The notes beneath the pieces were generated by a model that was given only the letters and a program-made list of their open reading frames with translations, did no database searches and had not been told where the DNA came from. Of a stretch of 64,000 bases of DNA, positions 10,651 through 19,825 are shown in pieces. A program made the position numbers and the translations under genes. Source of the DNA: Phytophthora colocasiae (Eukaryota > Oomycota > Peronosporomycetes > Peronosporales > Peronosporaceae); contig JAGKQI010000088.1 of NCBI GenBank assembly GCA_018806915.1, positions 1,607,600 to 1,671,599 of the forward strand, given 5' to 3'. Position 1 is the stretch's first letter; each line of letters opens with the position of its first letter.

Positions 10651-11000
10651 CATCTTCTCCACATTCTCGGGGAACAGTCCGGCGTGTCGCGTCGGATCGT
10701 ACCACTTGCGGATCTGGTTGTAGAACTCTTCCATGGGGCATTCTCCAGCTTCATGGATCTCCCCACACCCGCGGCATGTATACACACAGCGGTCCGTCGG
10801 GTGATCCCTCTTTCCACACTTATCACAAGTTAGACGTCTCCAACAGTCCAGATCCGTACGCTTCCGAGATCCGCAATGCGTGCAGCGACCTCGATCGTGA
10901 TCCGATGAACCTCGGCGTTCCGCGATCCGTCCTCGATCTTGTGCGTTCGCGTGTGATCGCGGTGGATCGGCCTGGTGGGGGGGCGCCCCCAGTACTGATC
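10642..11000 (-). CDS. gag: Gyp-A Gag C-terminus with zinc knuckles
   Basis: A Cys/His cluster is visible: CTHCGSRKRTDLDC, then CDKCGKRDHPTDRC (CX2CX4HX4C) and CRGCGEIHEAGEC (a shorter CX2CX3HX4C). Such knuckles bind genomic RNA in nucleocapsids. The Gag core frame reaches this frame across a run of seven C (minus strand) near 10979-10985, so one base gained or lost in that run probably split them. Confidence 0.82.
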
Positions 11001-12130
11001 TGCTTGTCTTCAGCCGCGGCAAGATAAATCCTCCGGAGATCGCTTTCAGAATAGGACCCGTCCGATACGGATATTTCTTCGGATTCAGAGCTCGGATCTT
11101 GGGTCTGGATCGCTCGTACCACCGCACGAGTGGGAGCCGCCGGGGTGCTGACTAACGCCTTCTGTCTGTACTTCGATCCGAACGCAGATTTACGCTGTCT
11201 GCTTTTCGCCCGTTCCCGGGCGCGAAGTACCTCTTCCAGCTCGTCGACGTCGTTCAGTCGAAGTAGGGTCAGCCGATCAGCTAACTCAGGATCTCCCATT
11301 ATCTCGATATAATGGTCCACATGCTCCCGGCCAGCCTTAGGGCTCCAATCCTTGATCTTCAGCCTAGCGCGTAAGGCCGCCACGTTGAGCCGATAGAGAT
11401 AATCGAGTGGAGTCTCTTCCGATCGCTTGCGAGCGTGGTAGTATTGCCACGCGACCGACATACCCAACCCACAATACTGAGTCTGGAAACTGTCCAACAG
11501 ATCCGCCCACTTGGTTTTCGTTGTTCGACTGAGCTGTCGGTACCAGTTCTTTGCCGGTCCCACCATCAGATCTGCAAATGTGAGGCATTTTTCTTCTTCC
11601 GTAGCCTGATCGCGCTGAAATGCTGACTTGACTTTACTGATCCAGGCCCGAGCGCGATCTTCGTCCAGATCTTTACCCGCAAAATCTTTCAGATCCGAGA
11701 TCGCTGAGATCCGGACCCGCTGGATCATTGACGATCCTCCTTGACCGATCGCCGCGGATGCGATCGCTGCTCGGCTCGACGTCTGTCCACCGGAACTTGG
11801 TATGCCCATGTCGTCTGGATCGTATTCCCATGCATCCGGATCCGAGGCCGTAACGGACTCCATATCAACATCCAACTCCCCTTTGATCGGCGATCGGGGT
11901 GTCACGAGACTCCGTTCTTTTAAGAAACGATCCATCGCCATTTGAAAGTAGTCGTCCAGCTTGTTGCTCGATCCCGTGGAATTAGTCGTCGGCGCGGTCT
12001 GGTCTGTCCGGGTCCGGCGATTTTCTTGCTGATCAGGTGTCTTAGCCTCCAGTTTCGTGGCCATCGATCGTGTATCTTGTTTCTTCATACGCGATTTCAG
12101 GAATTTGGCACCGGAGGGGCCTAACGACAT
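10823..12130 (-). CDS. gag: Gyp-A Gag core
   Basis: This holds a typical Ty3/Gypsy Gag domain (retrotransposon gag family): AFQRDQATEEEKCLTFADL, GPAKNWYRQL, then DLLDSFQTQYC and a following helical region with RSEETPLDYLYRLN. It forms the particle shell. The N-terminal 150 residues are acidic and Ser/Thr-rich. After the Gag fold comes an Arg-rich region, and beyond about 10985 the true reading passes to the zinc-knuckle frame. The start at 12130 is uncertain because an upstream frame (12974-12042) overlaps and may be the natural N-terminus. Confidence 0.8.
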   Translation of the reverse strand: MSLGPSGAKFLKSRMKKQDTRSMATKLEAKTPDQQENRRTRTDQTAPTTNSTGSSNKLDDYFQMAMDRFLKERSLVTPRSPIKGELDVDMESVTASDPDAWEYDPDDMGIPSSGGQTSSRAAIASAAIGQGGSSMIQRVRISAISDLKDFAGKDLDEDRARAWISKVKSAFQRDQATEEEKCLTFADLMVGPAKNWYRQLSRTTKTKWADLLDSFQTQYCGLGMSVAWQYYHARKRSEETPLDYLYRLNVAALRARLKIKDWSPKAGREHVDHYIEIMGDPELADRLTLLRLNDVDELEEVLRARERAKSRQRKSAFGSKYRQKALVSTPAAPTRAVVRAIQTQDPSSESEEISVSDGSYSESDLRRIYLAAAEDKQISTGGAPPPGRSTAITRERTRSRTDRGTPRFIGSRSRSLHALRISEAYGSGLLETSNL

Positions 12131-12974
12131 GCGTTGCAGCCTTCTCGGGCTGTCGGAATCTGGTTCCGAGGTCGCTGACGCGTAGCATGACGATCCAGTC
12201 TGATAAACCTAGATCGGGCGTCAGTGGGCGTTCGCCGACCAAGACTTTGAGAGAATCAAATAGGTCATGGGTTGCATACTGAATCGCTTCCAGTTCCAGG
12301 TCAAATAGAGAGTTTGGGTCGAATTCTCCAGCCACTAAACCAGCCTCTTGGAGCAGATCAAGTAGAATCTTCACCGCGTTCAGGCGGTCCGAGCTAGTCC
12401 GGGGCTTCGACACCGGGCCGGCGAGATTACCGATCTGGCGGACTTGTATGATCGTAAGAACGGGATCGTTAAGCAAGGTCTCATTTAGCATCTTCCTGTA
12501 ATAGGCCTGCTCGATTGCGTCCTTAGTGATCGTCGATCCTGGGTTGATCACATCTTCTGGCTCTGAGTCTGGAGCTTTCAATTTCGTCCGGGTGCTCTTG
12601 ATCTTCTTTTTCTTGGTCGATCTTGAGGCAACAGTAGACTTGGTGAGCAGATTAGGTTTCAGCTTTGCTGATTCCTTATCGTTCGTGTGCGGATCTCGAT
12701 TCTCATCGAGATCCGCGGTGGCCCTCGAAGGGGCCTTGGGAAGAATTCGAGGTTTTTCTTCGAGATCTGGATTGCGATCCAGGTCTGCCTCGTGCCTGTC
12801 AGTAGAGATCCTCCCAGAACTCTGCTGATCTGTGGATCTTTCCGTTTTCAGCGGTGCCTCCGTCGATCCAACATTCGTAGGCACTTCTTCCCCTTGTTCT
12901 TCTTTTATCTTGACATCTTCTTGGGACTCACGGTGATATCCGAAGTCACCAGAAGATCCGGGCACGCGCACCAT
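12042..12974 (-). CDS. Gyp-A first ORF, probable Gag N-terminal extension
   Basis: It opens with ATG at 12974-12972, which overlaps the primer binding site itself, so translation would begin at the LTR edge. About 310 residues: a charged region with Lys/Glu/Asp runs, a basic cluster TKKKKIKSTRTKLK that could act as a nuclear localisation signal, and a more globular half with repeated Leu/Asp helices (ending near GHETGG). No known domain is recognised. It overlaps the Gag frame by about 90 bases in another frame, so it may be the N-terminal part of Gag split by an indel, or a separate protein. Confidence 0.55.
   Translation of the reverse strand: MVRVPGSSGDFGYHRESQEDVKIKEEQGEEVPTNVGSTEAPLKTERSTDQQSSGRISTDRHEADLDRNPDLEEKPRILPKAPSRATADLDENRDPHTNDKESAKLKPNLLTKSTVASRSTKKKKIKSTRTKLKAPDSEPEDVINPGSTITKDAIEQAYYRKMLNETLLNDPVLTIIQVRQIGNLAGPVSKPRTSSDRLNAVKILLDLLQEAGLVAGEFDPNSLFDLELEAIQYATHDLFDSLKVLVGERPLTPDLGLSDWIVMLRVSDLGTRFRQPEKAATHVVRPLRCQIPEIAYEETRYTIDGHETGG
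12956..12973 (-). promoter_or_regulatory. Gyp-A primer binding site
   Basis: Plus-strand bases atccgggcacgcgcacca look like the 3' end of a tRNA: T-stem side atccggg, seven acceptor bases, discriminator A, CCA. Thus the minus strand could pair with that tRNA's 3' end over 18 bases. It lies one base from the 5' LTR, as expected. The tRNA was not identified. Confidence 0.65.
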
Positions 12975-14383
12975 TGTGGTGGAGCGGATCTGGCCAAAAT
13001 CTTGTTGAGGCCGATCGCGATCGCCACTTGCGCCCAGACACCGACTGGTCCCCCGATGATCCGTGATCTTGCTGCGTGTTTTGTTCACCTTGTGTACCCG
13101 TCGGTAGGCGGGTTACGCTCTTCCAGGCGACTTCTGAAGATGTCTTGGGACGAGAAGAATGCCTTGGGTGACGCAGGGGTGTGAGATAGCGTGGGAATAC
13201 TTCACTCTACCTCGGAGGGGTTGATCCGGGTCACAGGCGAGTTCTCGAGCCTTGATCCGGCCGCCTGGTCTTCGATCCAGGTCTTCCAAAGGTCCAATGT
13301 TGGGGATCTGATCCCTTCCTTTACGATGCTTGCCGCTTCCTATAGCGGGTGTCTTGATGAGTTGAGAGTCGGATCGGATCGTCCAGCCAAGCAGCTAATT
13401 CCTTCCGATCCGTAATAAGCGCTTAAAGGATAGATCACTAGATAGGGTAAAACTGTCCAATATATTATCCAGTTATAACCTCTATACTAGATCTCGTCTC
13501 CTTACCTTCTTGATGCTGACGGGCCAATGTAATTCCCGGTTCCAGTCCTGGACGAAGGCACTTGTGAGGTCCAGAGCAAATTCGATTCTCCTTTGGTTAT
13601 TCCTATGTCTACTAGTCCCATCCTCAGCTGCTATCCTACGATCACCTGACATCCGGCTACACAGCTGCCCTTCCGATCCCCGATCTCGATTTCACCTAAC
13701 CCTTGATCAGCAATATCGAACGGTGATCTTGAACAGCAATCTTGAACAATGATCCCGATCATGAGTCGTCTCGCTTGATATCGTATCCCCGTGTCGTCGA
13801 TATTCAAGATCGTGATCTTCCTGAGCTTAAACATCGCTCCCCCGCGCGACCGATGCTGCCACCATTGTCCGGGCCAGAAATCTCCTCTTGGGATGATCTC
13901 GGCATGACCGCCCCCTTGGGTACCCCTTGAATCTCCTTCGGCTTAACACGGTGTGTGACGTCACTGATCTTGCGAAATTCCCGATGATCTTTAGATATTG
14001 GCCCTCTCTGCGGCACCTCATGGTCAGGTCATCGTCGATCCACAATAGATCGCGCCGGCCCCGATCCGCCGCTGCCTTGATCCCCTTCTCATACGATCTC
14101 AGGCAAGGCGTTCTCTTCTCTCCCGGTGCTGAGCCACTACGTGGGACTGTATGGCGGAGTTCTCTGTTCGCTTAGTCTCACTCGACCAAGTCGTCATCCA
14201 TCATCCACCTGCCCACTGGAGAGATCAAGACGATTATCGGCCTGGATCCATTTGTCAGCTGTCGTTCGCGCAATCTAGGGTCATCAATCGACATCTCGCT
14301 TCGCCAGAGACCCTGTCGCTTGATCCGACTCTCTCTGGGCCCGACGTTGCCTTTCTCGGATTTCTTATTCGCTGTTCACCACA
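12975..14383 (-). repeat. Gyp-A 5' LTR
   Basis: 1409 bp, the near-identical partner of 706-2124. It starts TGTGGTGG after one spacer base from the primer site and ends CACCACA before the GTGG duplication. As 5' LTR of a minus-strand element it should carry the promoter of gag-pol. I cannot place it from sequence alone. Confidence 0.92.
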
Positions 14384-14387
14384 GTGG
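14384..14387. repeat. Target site duplication GTGG of Gyp-A (right)
   Basis: This is the second copy of the 4-bp duplication, followed by acaccatgg, the natural continuation of the unit 0 integrase sequence that was cut at 705. Confidence 0.85.
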
Positions 14388-17049
14388 ACACCATGGCTTT
14401 CCACGTACGATTGAATCCCTCCACTAGCCCAACTATCTGCGGTCTGTAGAGCACTGGTGTTGTCTGCTGCGCCTGTAGTAATACCACCAGCTCCTCAATT
14501 ACTCGTCCTGTTAGCTCTGGAGCTCCATCCGTAAGGATCTCCCCGAACGGCCCAAACTTTAACACCATTCGCTTCATCAGGAAGTCAGCGACGCTCTCCA
14601 CCGTGTGTCGAGTCACTGTCGCTGATACGGCATACCTTGTGAGGTACTCTACCGCCGCGATAACAAGCCGTTCTCCACCATCGCTCTGGGGTAATAGCTC
14701 AGCCACCCACGTTTCCGCTCTCAAAACTGCGTAATGCCAGGATCACCTCACGCGGTCGCACCTTGCGGCTCCCGCACTCTTGGCAGCCTCTCACCAAGCT
14801 TTTGGCCTTGCTCTGACGCCCCGGCCACCACTACACTCGAGCCATTCTATTCTCACGTACGTGTATCTTTTGTCCTCGGTACATACCTGCGTCTTATGGC
14901 TTCGTCACCTACTTGCTCTTCTTCTTCGCGTCAAGGATCTCCGTGTCCGTGAGTTGTAACGTTGGCTCTTGCTGTCGTCGCCTCTACAGTTCAGCTCGCT
15001 TTGCTTCCCACTCGTCGCTACGCGGCTCGACCGCAATCGCGTCGCCCGTGCCGACTTCCACCTCAAACTGCGTATATCGGCCCTGCTGATCATCCACGTA
15101 CACTGCTAGTTGCTCCGTGCTTCTGGAAGACCGACGTTGTGGAGTCCGTTCCTACTGTGGTCGTTCTGCCTCTAGAGCAACACTATGAACTGTCGTATTC
15201 GTTAATGACGCACGCACAGTCGTACTTGATTCTCCTACGTCTTTATCCATTCCCATCGCGTGACCGCCCGCTACTGGTTTTCCTATCACCTTGAATGGTA
15301 CAGCCTCCGCTGCTACTGCCTGCTTCGCCGCCATGGAGCCACCCGCCCCTCTTTCCGTGACACACGCGTCCGTACGAGCCAGCTCAGCGCCACTGCCATT
15401 ATACAACGCACCTGACCGCCGCCTTTGGCAATCACCACTTGAGGTTCCAGCCGACTCCGTCGTGCTGCTCTCGCCCCCTGCCCCCTGCTGCGCTCTGTGG
15501 CGCGGTGCTCGGGCCCACCGCCACGTCGTTCGACTCCTCCGCGCCGTACTCGTGCTCGCAGTCTTGCTCGTCCACTATTGTAGCAGCGTCACGGCGCGCA
15601 CGCTTGTCCATACGCTTCTTCTCCGCTCTCGTCACCGGTCGCGCCGTCGATGGTACTCCGACTCGCTGCATCTGAGGTCGCGGTCTCGCGGCCTCTGCCG
15701 TGCTTACCACGTCTTCCGCTACCGGAACCGCAAGTGCGAACGGCGGAATCAATGCGCCTTCCTGCAGAAACCACTGCTGCAGACCGTCTTTCACAGCCAC
15801 TCCCGTTTGCATCGCACTCTTGTCTTTTGGAAGCTCGCCCTCACTACCAGCGCCCGGTACCACCACACTTCACTCGTAGTTCTAGACGGACCGCACCCTC
15901 GTATATCGTCCTCCACTTTCTCGTCCTGCCCAGCCTCGTCCATCGCCGCCTGGATCACCTCCTCGCCGTCCTCGCCCGCGGTCTCGCCGCTGTCTTCTGC
16001 GCTACAGCTGAAAAGGTATCCTATTGGAGCTCTCTCCGCATTGTTTTCTTGGTCGTCTCCGCCGCCCAACTGCAGTACACTCCGTAAACGCCGGCTCCTG
16101 CGCAGCCGTCCACTCCCAGGCCACCGCCTTCCGCAGCAGCTTTATCAGCGGCGCCATGATGGTACCGAAATCATCCACAAACCGGCGGAAATACACGCCA
16201 GATGCACAAACCTCATCGCCTCTACCGCGTCCTTGGGTCGCAGAAACTTCTGTACAGTAGTCACCAGACGCTTCGGGACGCCCTCGTGGCTCAGCTGATG
16301 TTCCAAGTACTCCATCGAGCATGCGACGAACCGGAGCTTCAAGGTAAGTCCAGCAGCCGACAGTCGCTCCAGCAACATTAGCTAGCTCGAGTACATGGCA
16401 CTCCATGCCCCCAACGCGTAAAAAACACAATGTCGTCTAAATGTACCAAGGAACGTGCTCCACGCGAGCCCTCGCAAAACGCTGTTCATCATTCGTTGAA
16501 ACGTTGAAGCGGCGTTCGTCAACCCAAACGGCATTCGAACGAATCGGTACAGTCCCTTCTTGGTAGTGAACGCGGTCTTGTCCTTGTCTCCCGGCGCTAC
16601 CAAGATCTGCCAGTATCCTGCCTTGAGATCCAACGTAGAAAACAACAACGCACCGCCTAACGCTTTAGGGGTCTCATCAATTCGTGGAAGAGTATAAACA
16701 TCTTTCTTTGTTATCGCATTCAATGCACGATAGCCCACACAAAACCTCACTTCGCCGTCCTTCTTGCGGACCATCTCTACCGGGAATCCCCAAGTATCGT
16801 TTCCTTCCTTGATGACTCCAGTCTTAAGCATCGGTTCCTATTCTCATCGATGATCTTGTCCTCAGCTTGTGTCTGCCGACGCCGCTTCATCATTATCGGC
16901 GCTTCCTTGCCCGTACCAATGTAGTGCTGCAGATCGAGAGCCATACTAAGAGAACACGCACTTGCATATCCCGAAAGCTTTCGAAACACACGCGGTAATT
17001 TCAGGATCAACTCTCTGTCTTTAGGTGCATCCGTCCCAAATATCCACCT
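14384..17049 (-). pseudogene. pol: Gyp-T unit 0 pol remnant (integrase core to RT)
   Basis: Minus-strand order: RT lead (16978-16777), RT fingers/palm (16831-16382; CVGYRALNAITKKDVYTLPR and RFVRMPFGLTNAASTFQRM), RT thumb (16378-16145), connection, a long acidic/Ala-rich region, then integrase core (14724-14365) with a second acidic residue in LTDGAPEL and the glutamate in GLVEGFNRTWK. The first acidic residue is not evident. Frames change repeatedly and the same breaks recur in all other units, so this pol was dead before it was amplified. Gag and protease are absent. It joins 226-705 across Gyp-A. Confidence 0.85.
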
Positions 17050-17446
17050 TGTAACGGGGTTACACGGCGCTGCGCGCCTTGGCTACATTTGGTGCGGTAG
17101 ACACCAGCAAGGACACACGTCACTGATCTGTGTGTGACACATCGTCTTTCACACGTCACATGTACCCATGTGAGGGTAGTTGGCTACGAGTCACACATTG
17201 CATTTCGATTAGGATTTAGTATGTTAGATACTAAATCCGTTACATTTAGGATCAGGGCAATAAAATTAATACAGTTCAGTTTGCATTTTATATAGTTAGC
17301 GTTAATCCTTTATTATAGGAACACTGACTCTGTGAGTCCCGTAATTAGTGGACTACTTTGTTCTTGTTATAGAACCGAAGGCTATTGCCTTACAAGCGAG
17401 ACTCTACGAGTCAACTAAACTTCCTCTGAGCGGTGCACTCCTACGC
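17050..17446 (-). repeat. Gyp-T LTR between units 0 and 1
   Basis: It starts tgtaacggggttacacggcg and runs through an AT-rich core (ttgcattttatatag) to ctcctacgc, where MULE-U is inserted. Serving both neighbouring units, it is the shared LTR of a tandem array. No clear tRNA primer site follows it on the minus strand, in line with the loss of gag and leader. Confidence 0.85.
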
Positions 17447-17689
17447 GAATGACGTTACTGCAACACATCTACGACAAAACGACAAGTCTTATCGCAACAC
17501 ATGACGCCTTTGGCAACACTAGGAGTGACATAAAGAGCAATACCAGGCATATGTGGACATCCTCCTTCGTAATTTATTCTGGCAAAATTACCACTAACGC
17601 AAAAGTTACCTGCGGTTTTCAAGAAAATCGCATTAGAGCGAGAGGCTGCAGTCATATCGTAAAATACTTCGTGCAGAGCAGATATAACC

Positions 17690-18151
17690 ATGGACCAAGG
17701 GCCTTCTTCTTGCGCAGCAACGACTGGTGCCAGCTTGACGCCACCATCCTCACCACCGCCACCACCAGACCCTCGCACGATGCCTCCTAGTCACGCACGC
17801 GCTTACAGCGCGCGTATGTGCAAGGAGCTTTTGCGGACAAAACTTCACAATGTCAATGAACTCGGGAAGAAGCTTCGCAAAATGACTAAGTACTCTATAA
17901 AATTGCTGAATGCACAGGATGAGCTTGCCTTAACGCTTTCTCTGCTGAGAGCTTCAATCCACACACCAGACTCCACAACAGGGTACTCAGAACTTGGCAT
18001 TGTCCCAGTATGCCAGTCTCGCAGGAAGGAATCACAGTACGCTCGGAAATCTCCTCTATGGCAGGTCGGTAGTGTGTCTTGCATAAAGGCTCGTAATAAT
18101 ACGGAGTCATCGATGGTGTTGACAGTCGATAGTTTAAGCGAACTATTATGA
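17690..18151 (+). CDS. Hypothetical antisense ORF in MULE-U
   Basis: ATG in context accATGG opens a frame with a Pro-rich start, then a basic helical stretch (MCKELLRTKLHNVNELGKK ...). It overlaps the 3' end of the Ulp1 gene on the other strand. The same frame occurs at 23612-23971, 29534-29893, 35489-35848 and 55276-55635, ending earlier there. Because the copies are nearly identical, recurrence is no proof of coding. Amino acid pattern is the only support. Confidence 0.22.
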   Translation: MDQGPSSCAATTGASLTPPSSPPPPPDPRTMPPSHARAYSARMCKELLRTKLHNVNELGKKLRKMTKYSIKLLNAQDELALTLSLLRASIHTPDSTTGYSELGIVPVCQSRRKESQYARKSPLWQVGSVSCIKARNNTESSMVLTVDSLSELL

Positions 18152-19658
18152 TGCCCCAATGATTTTGATCAAGATTGACGGGCAACACAACATAGTTGAA
18201 GTTGGCAATCCGTTCATCTGGTAGTTTTCCATACCCCATTATCGGAGAAAGTGAATCCATCGCGTAACAGTCACGGCGTGTGTTGCAAATACAACGAATG
18301 ATGAATCCAATCACCGCATCGTTTAGCCATTTATCTCTAGCCAGCATTCCAACCAGAGTTTCCACCTTCAGTGTGTTTGGTCCTGTAGAGGGTCGAAACA
18401 TCGACATTAGGCTTGAGTTGCCTAGAACTCGAGCTGCTTCAGCTGCCAGCTCTTGACACTTTGCTCCAGCTTCGCTTGGCATCAACTCATCCGATCCCGT
18501 TTCTTCATCAAAGAGGTCCGGCGTTACCAGCATTCGTTCCCACACCGGTAATTTGAGCCACTCCATATCCTTCGTCCAGTCGGCACACTTGCGGCGGATG
18601 TCATAAAATGCCTTCAAACGGTTCACAGCAGCGCTGGTGTAACGGGTAAATAGCAACATATACGTGGTTCTCCACTGGTGTGTGAGCCTTCCGCATTTTC
18701 TTGCGGGTTTCCCACGTCTTGGTCCGTCGAGCATGCCTATGAGCATGTTCATCCTCTGGCACTGAGATAACATAATCGCTCGTGTCCGATAGTTTGCGAG
18801 CCGTCTTTTGCTGTCTTTCATTGTCGCTATCGACGTCATTAACTCCAGATCTGGCTCGCTTCTTGGCCTCCGTTCCTCTGCCACTTTCTGCTTGATCAGC
18901 ATGTCGATCTTCCGCATCACCTATCATTTATTAATGTTAGCAACACATTAACAGCAACACTATCATTTCAAATGCACGTTTCATTCGTACATGACGTAGT
19001 AATCGTAGGTGGTTCTAACGGAAACAACACGTTTAGCAACACAGTTAACAACATAGTTAGCGACATAGTTAACACCATGGTAAGCAACATAGTAAGCAAC
19101 ATAGTAAGCAACATAGTAAGCAACATAGTTAACAACAACAAATGACAGATATACCTGTGGCTTTAGAGCTTTTATCAACCGCGGCTGGCACCTTCTCGTC
19201 GCCGCCACCAGTGTCTTCGTCTCCTCCGCGGCTGGCAACTTCTCGTCCGCCGCCTCCGCTTTCTCGTCCGTCGCCTCTGCCTTCTCGTCTACCGCGGCAG
19301 GCAACTTCTTGTCTGTCGCCGCCACCTTCTCCTTCGCCGACTTCCTTTTTGCGGCGGCCTTCGTTCTCTCAGCAGCTGCCTTCTTCCTTACAGCATCCGC
19401 CTTCTCCTTATAAGCAACTGCCTTCTTGGCAGCGACCAGCTTCGCCTTCAAAGTAGCCCTCGTCTCCAGCGCTGTCTGCTTCGTTACGGCGGACGACGTC
19501 TTCTTCACCGGCGCCTTCGTTGTAACTCCCCCCTTGGTCGTCTTCTTCTTAGTGGTCTTGTTGGTCGCTGTGACCACCTTCTTCGCTCCTATGCGTCCCC
19601 CCTTCTTCGGTGCTGGCGTCACAGCGCCAGCAGTAGCGCGCGCTCCATTCTTCGGCAT
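17845..19658 (-). pseudogene. H1-like/Ulp1 peptidase gene, MULE-U copy 1 (frameshifted)
   Basis: Exon 1 (19658-19155) starts ATG and encodes 168 residues rich in Lys, Ala and Thr, like a histone H1 tail. A 234-base intron (19154-18921) follows. Exon 2 (from 18920) continues in phase 0 into a Ulp1/C48-like domain: DKWLNDAVIGFIIRCI, then VVLPVNLDQNHWGIIIV with the catalytic His, then PYYYEPL. In this copy a missing base near 18030 shifts the frame, so the last part of the peptidase domain is read wrongly and ends at 17895. The undamaged C-terminus is still encoded in the other frame down to 17845. Confidence 0.75.
18921..19154 (-). other. Intron of the MULE-U gene with 12-bp minisatellite
   Basis: It starts gtatatctg and ends aaatgatag on the minus strand. 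It contains tandem gtaagcaacata repeats (plus strand, four between about 19079 and 19130) and diverged relatives with gttaacaacata. Copy number varies among units: four in units 1, 3 and 4, one in unit 2. Unit 1 lacks 15 bases that the others have next to taacggaaa. Confidence 0.75.
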
Positions 19659-19825
19659 CGCTGGGCAGTCTAAATGAGATTCAGGGAGGATTCGTACTTA
19701 ACGAAACATGAAATTTGCAGTTGGGAGTTTATATTTCAGTATTTATATTTCGCAAGCAACACATATGTTGCTCATTTCAGGCTGTCGTATGGTTGTATGT
19801 TGTAGTAACGACTCCGCTCCCACGC

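Larger units (their letters stand above)
706..14383 (-). mobile_element. Gyp-A: full-length Ty3/Gypsy retrotransposon with accessory antisense gene
   Basis: This is a 13.7 kb element with long direct repeats at both ends (706-2124 and 12975-14383). It has short inverted termini TGTGGTG/CACCACA, a tRNA-complementary site next to the minus-strand 5' LTR, a purine tract next to the 3' LTR and a 4-bp GTGG duplication. Minus-strand order: Gag-like frames, zinc knuckles, protease, RT, RNase H tether, second RNase H, integrase, chromodomain, the normal Ty3/Gypsy order. A plus-strand gene fills 2221-4835. The LTRs differ by about 20 bases and one 10-bp indel by eye, so insertion is fairly recent. The coding frames nevertheless carry at least four frameshifts, two nonsense codons and an integrase deletion, so it is not autonomous. 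Confidence 0.93.
17447..19816 (-). mobile_element. MULE-U copy 1: DNA transposon carrying an H1-like/Ulp1 gene
   Basis: It is flanked by 9-bp repeats ctcctacgc (17438-17446) and ctcccacgc (19817-19825), one base different. The ends are imperfect inverted repeats in exact register: gaatgacgttactgcaaca on the left against cggagtcgttactacaaca from the right. The site is empty in unit 0. A 9-bp duplication plus long imperfect termini fits Mutator-like elements. No transposase is present, so it is non-autonomous. Motif GCAACA recurs near both ends. Its gene is read minus, like the host Gyp-T. Confidence 0.75.

Noticed and set aside
12956..12973. tRNA-like 3' end with CCA
   Set aside because: There is no cloverleaf around it. 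Its place beside the LTR makes it a primer binding site.
15291..16298. Long plus-strand frame of about 335 codons, repeated in the other units (for example 21210, 33072, 39024)
   Set aside because: It is antisense to the degenerate Gyp-T pol, GC-rich and of low-complexity composition. It changes length with each indel and shows no domain.
17455..17778. Minus-strand frame of 107 codons beyond the Ulp1 gene end, repeated in other copies
   Set aside because: No domain, overlaps an equally long plus-strand frame, and no splice sites joining it to the Ulp1 exon were convincing. It remains a weak candidate for a last exon.
18601..18927. Alternative frame over the start of exon 2 in MULE-U, with a natural-looking charged sequence
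   Set aside because: It would need a different splice phase and cannot reach the Ulp1 domain without a frameshift. The phase 0 frame does both.
19079..19131. Short direct repeats that might suggest a CRISPR array
   Set aside because: Units are 12 bp, contiguous and without spacers, inside a eukaryotic intron.
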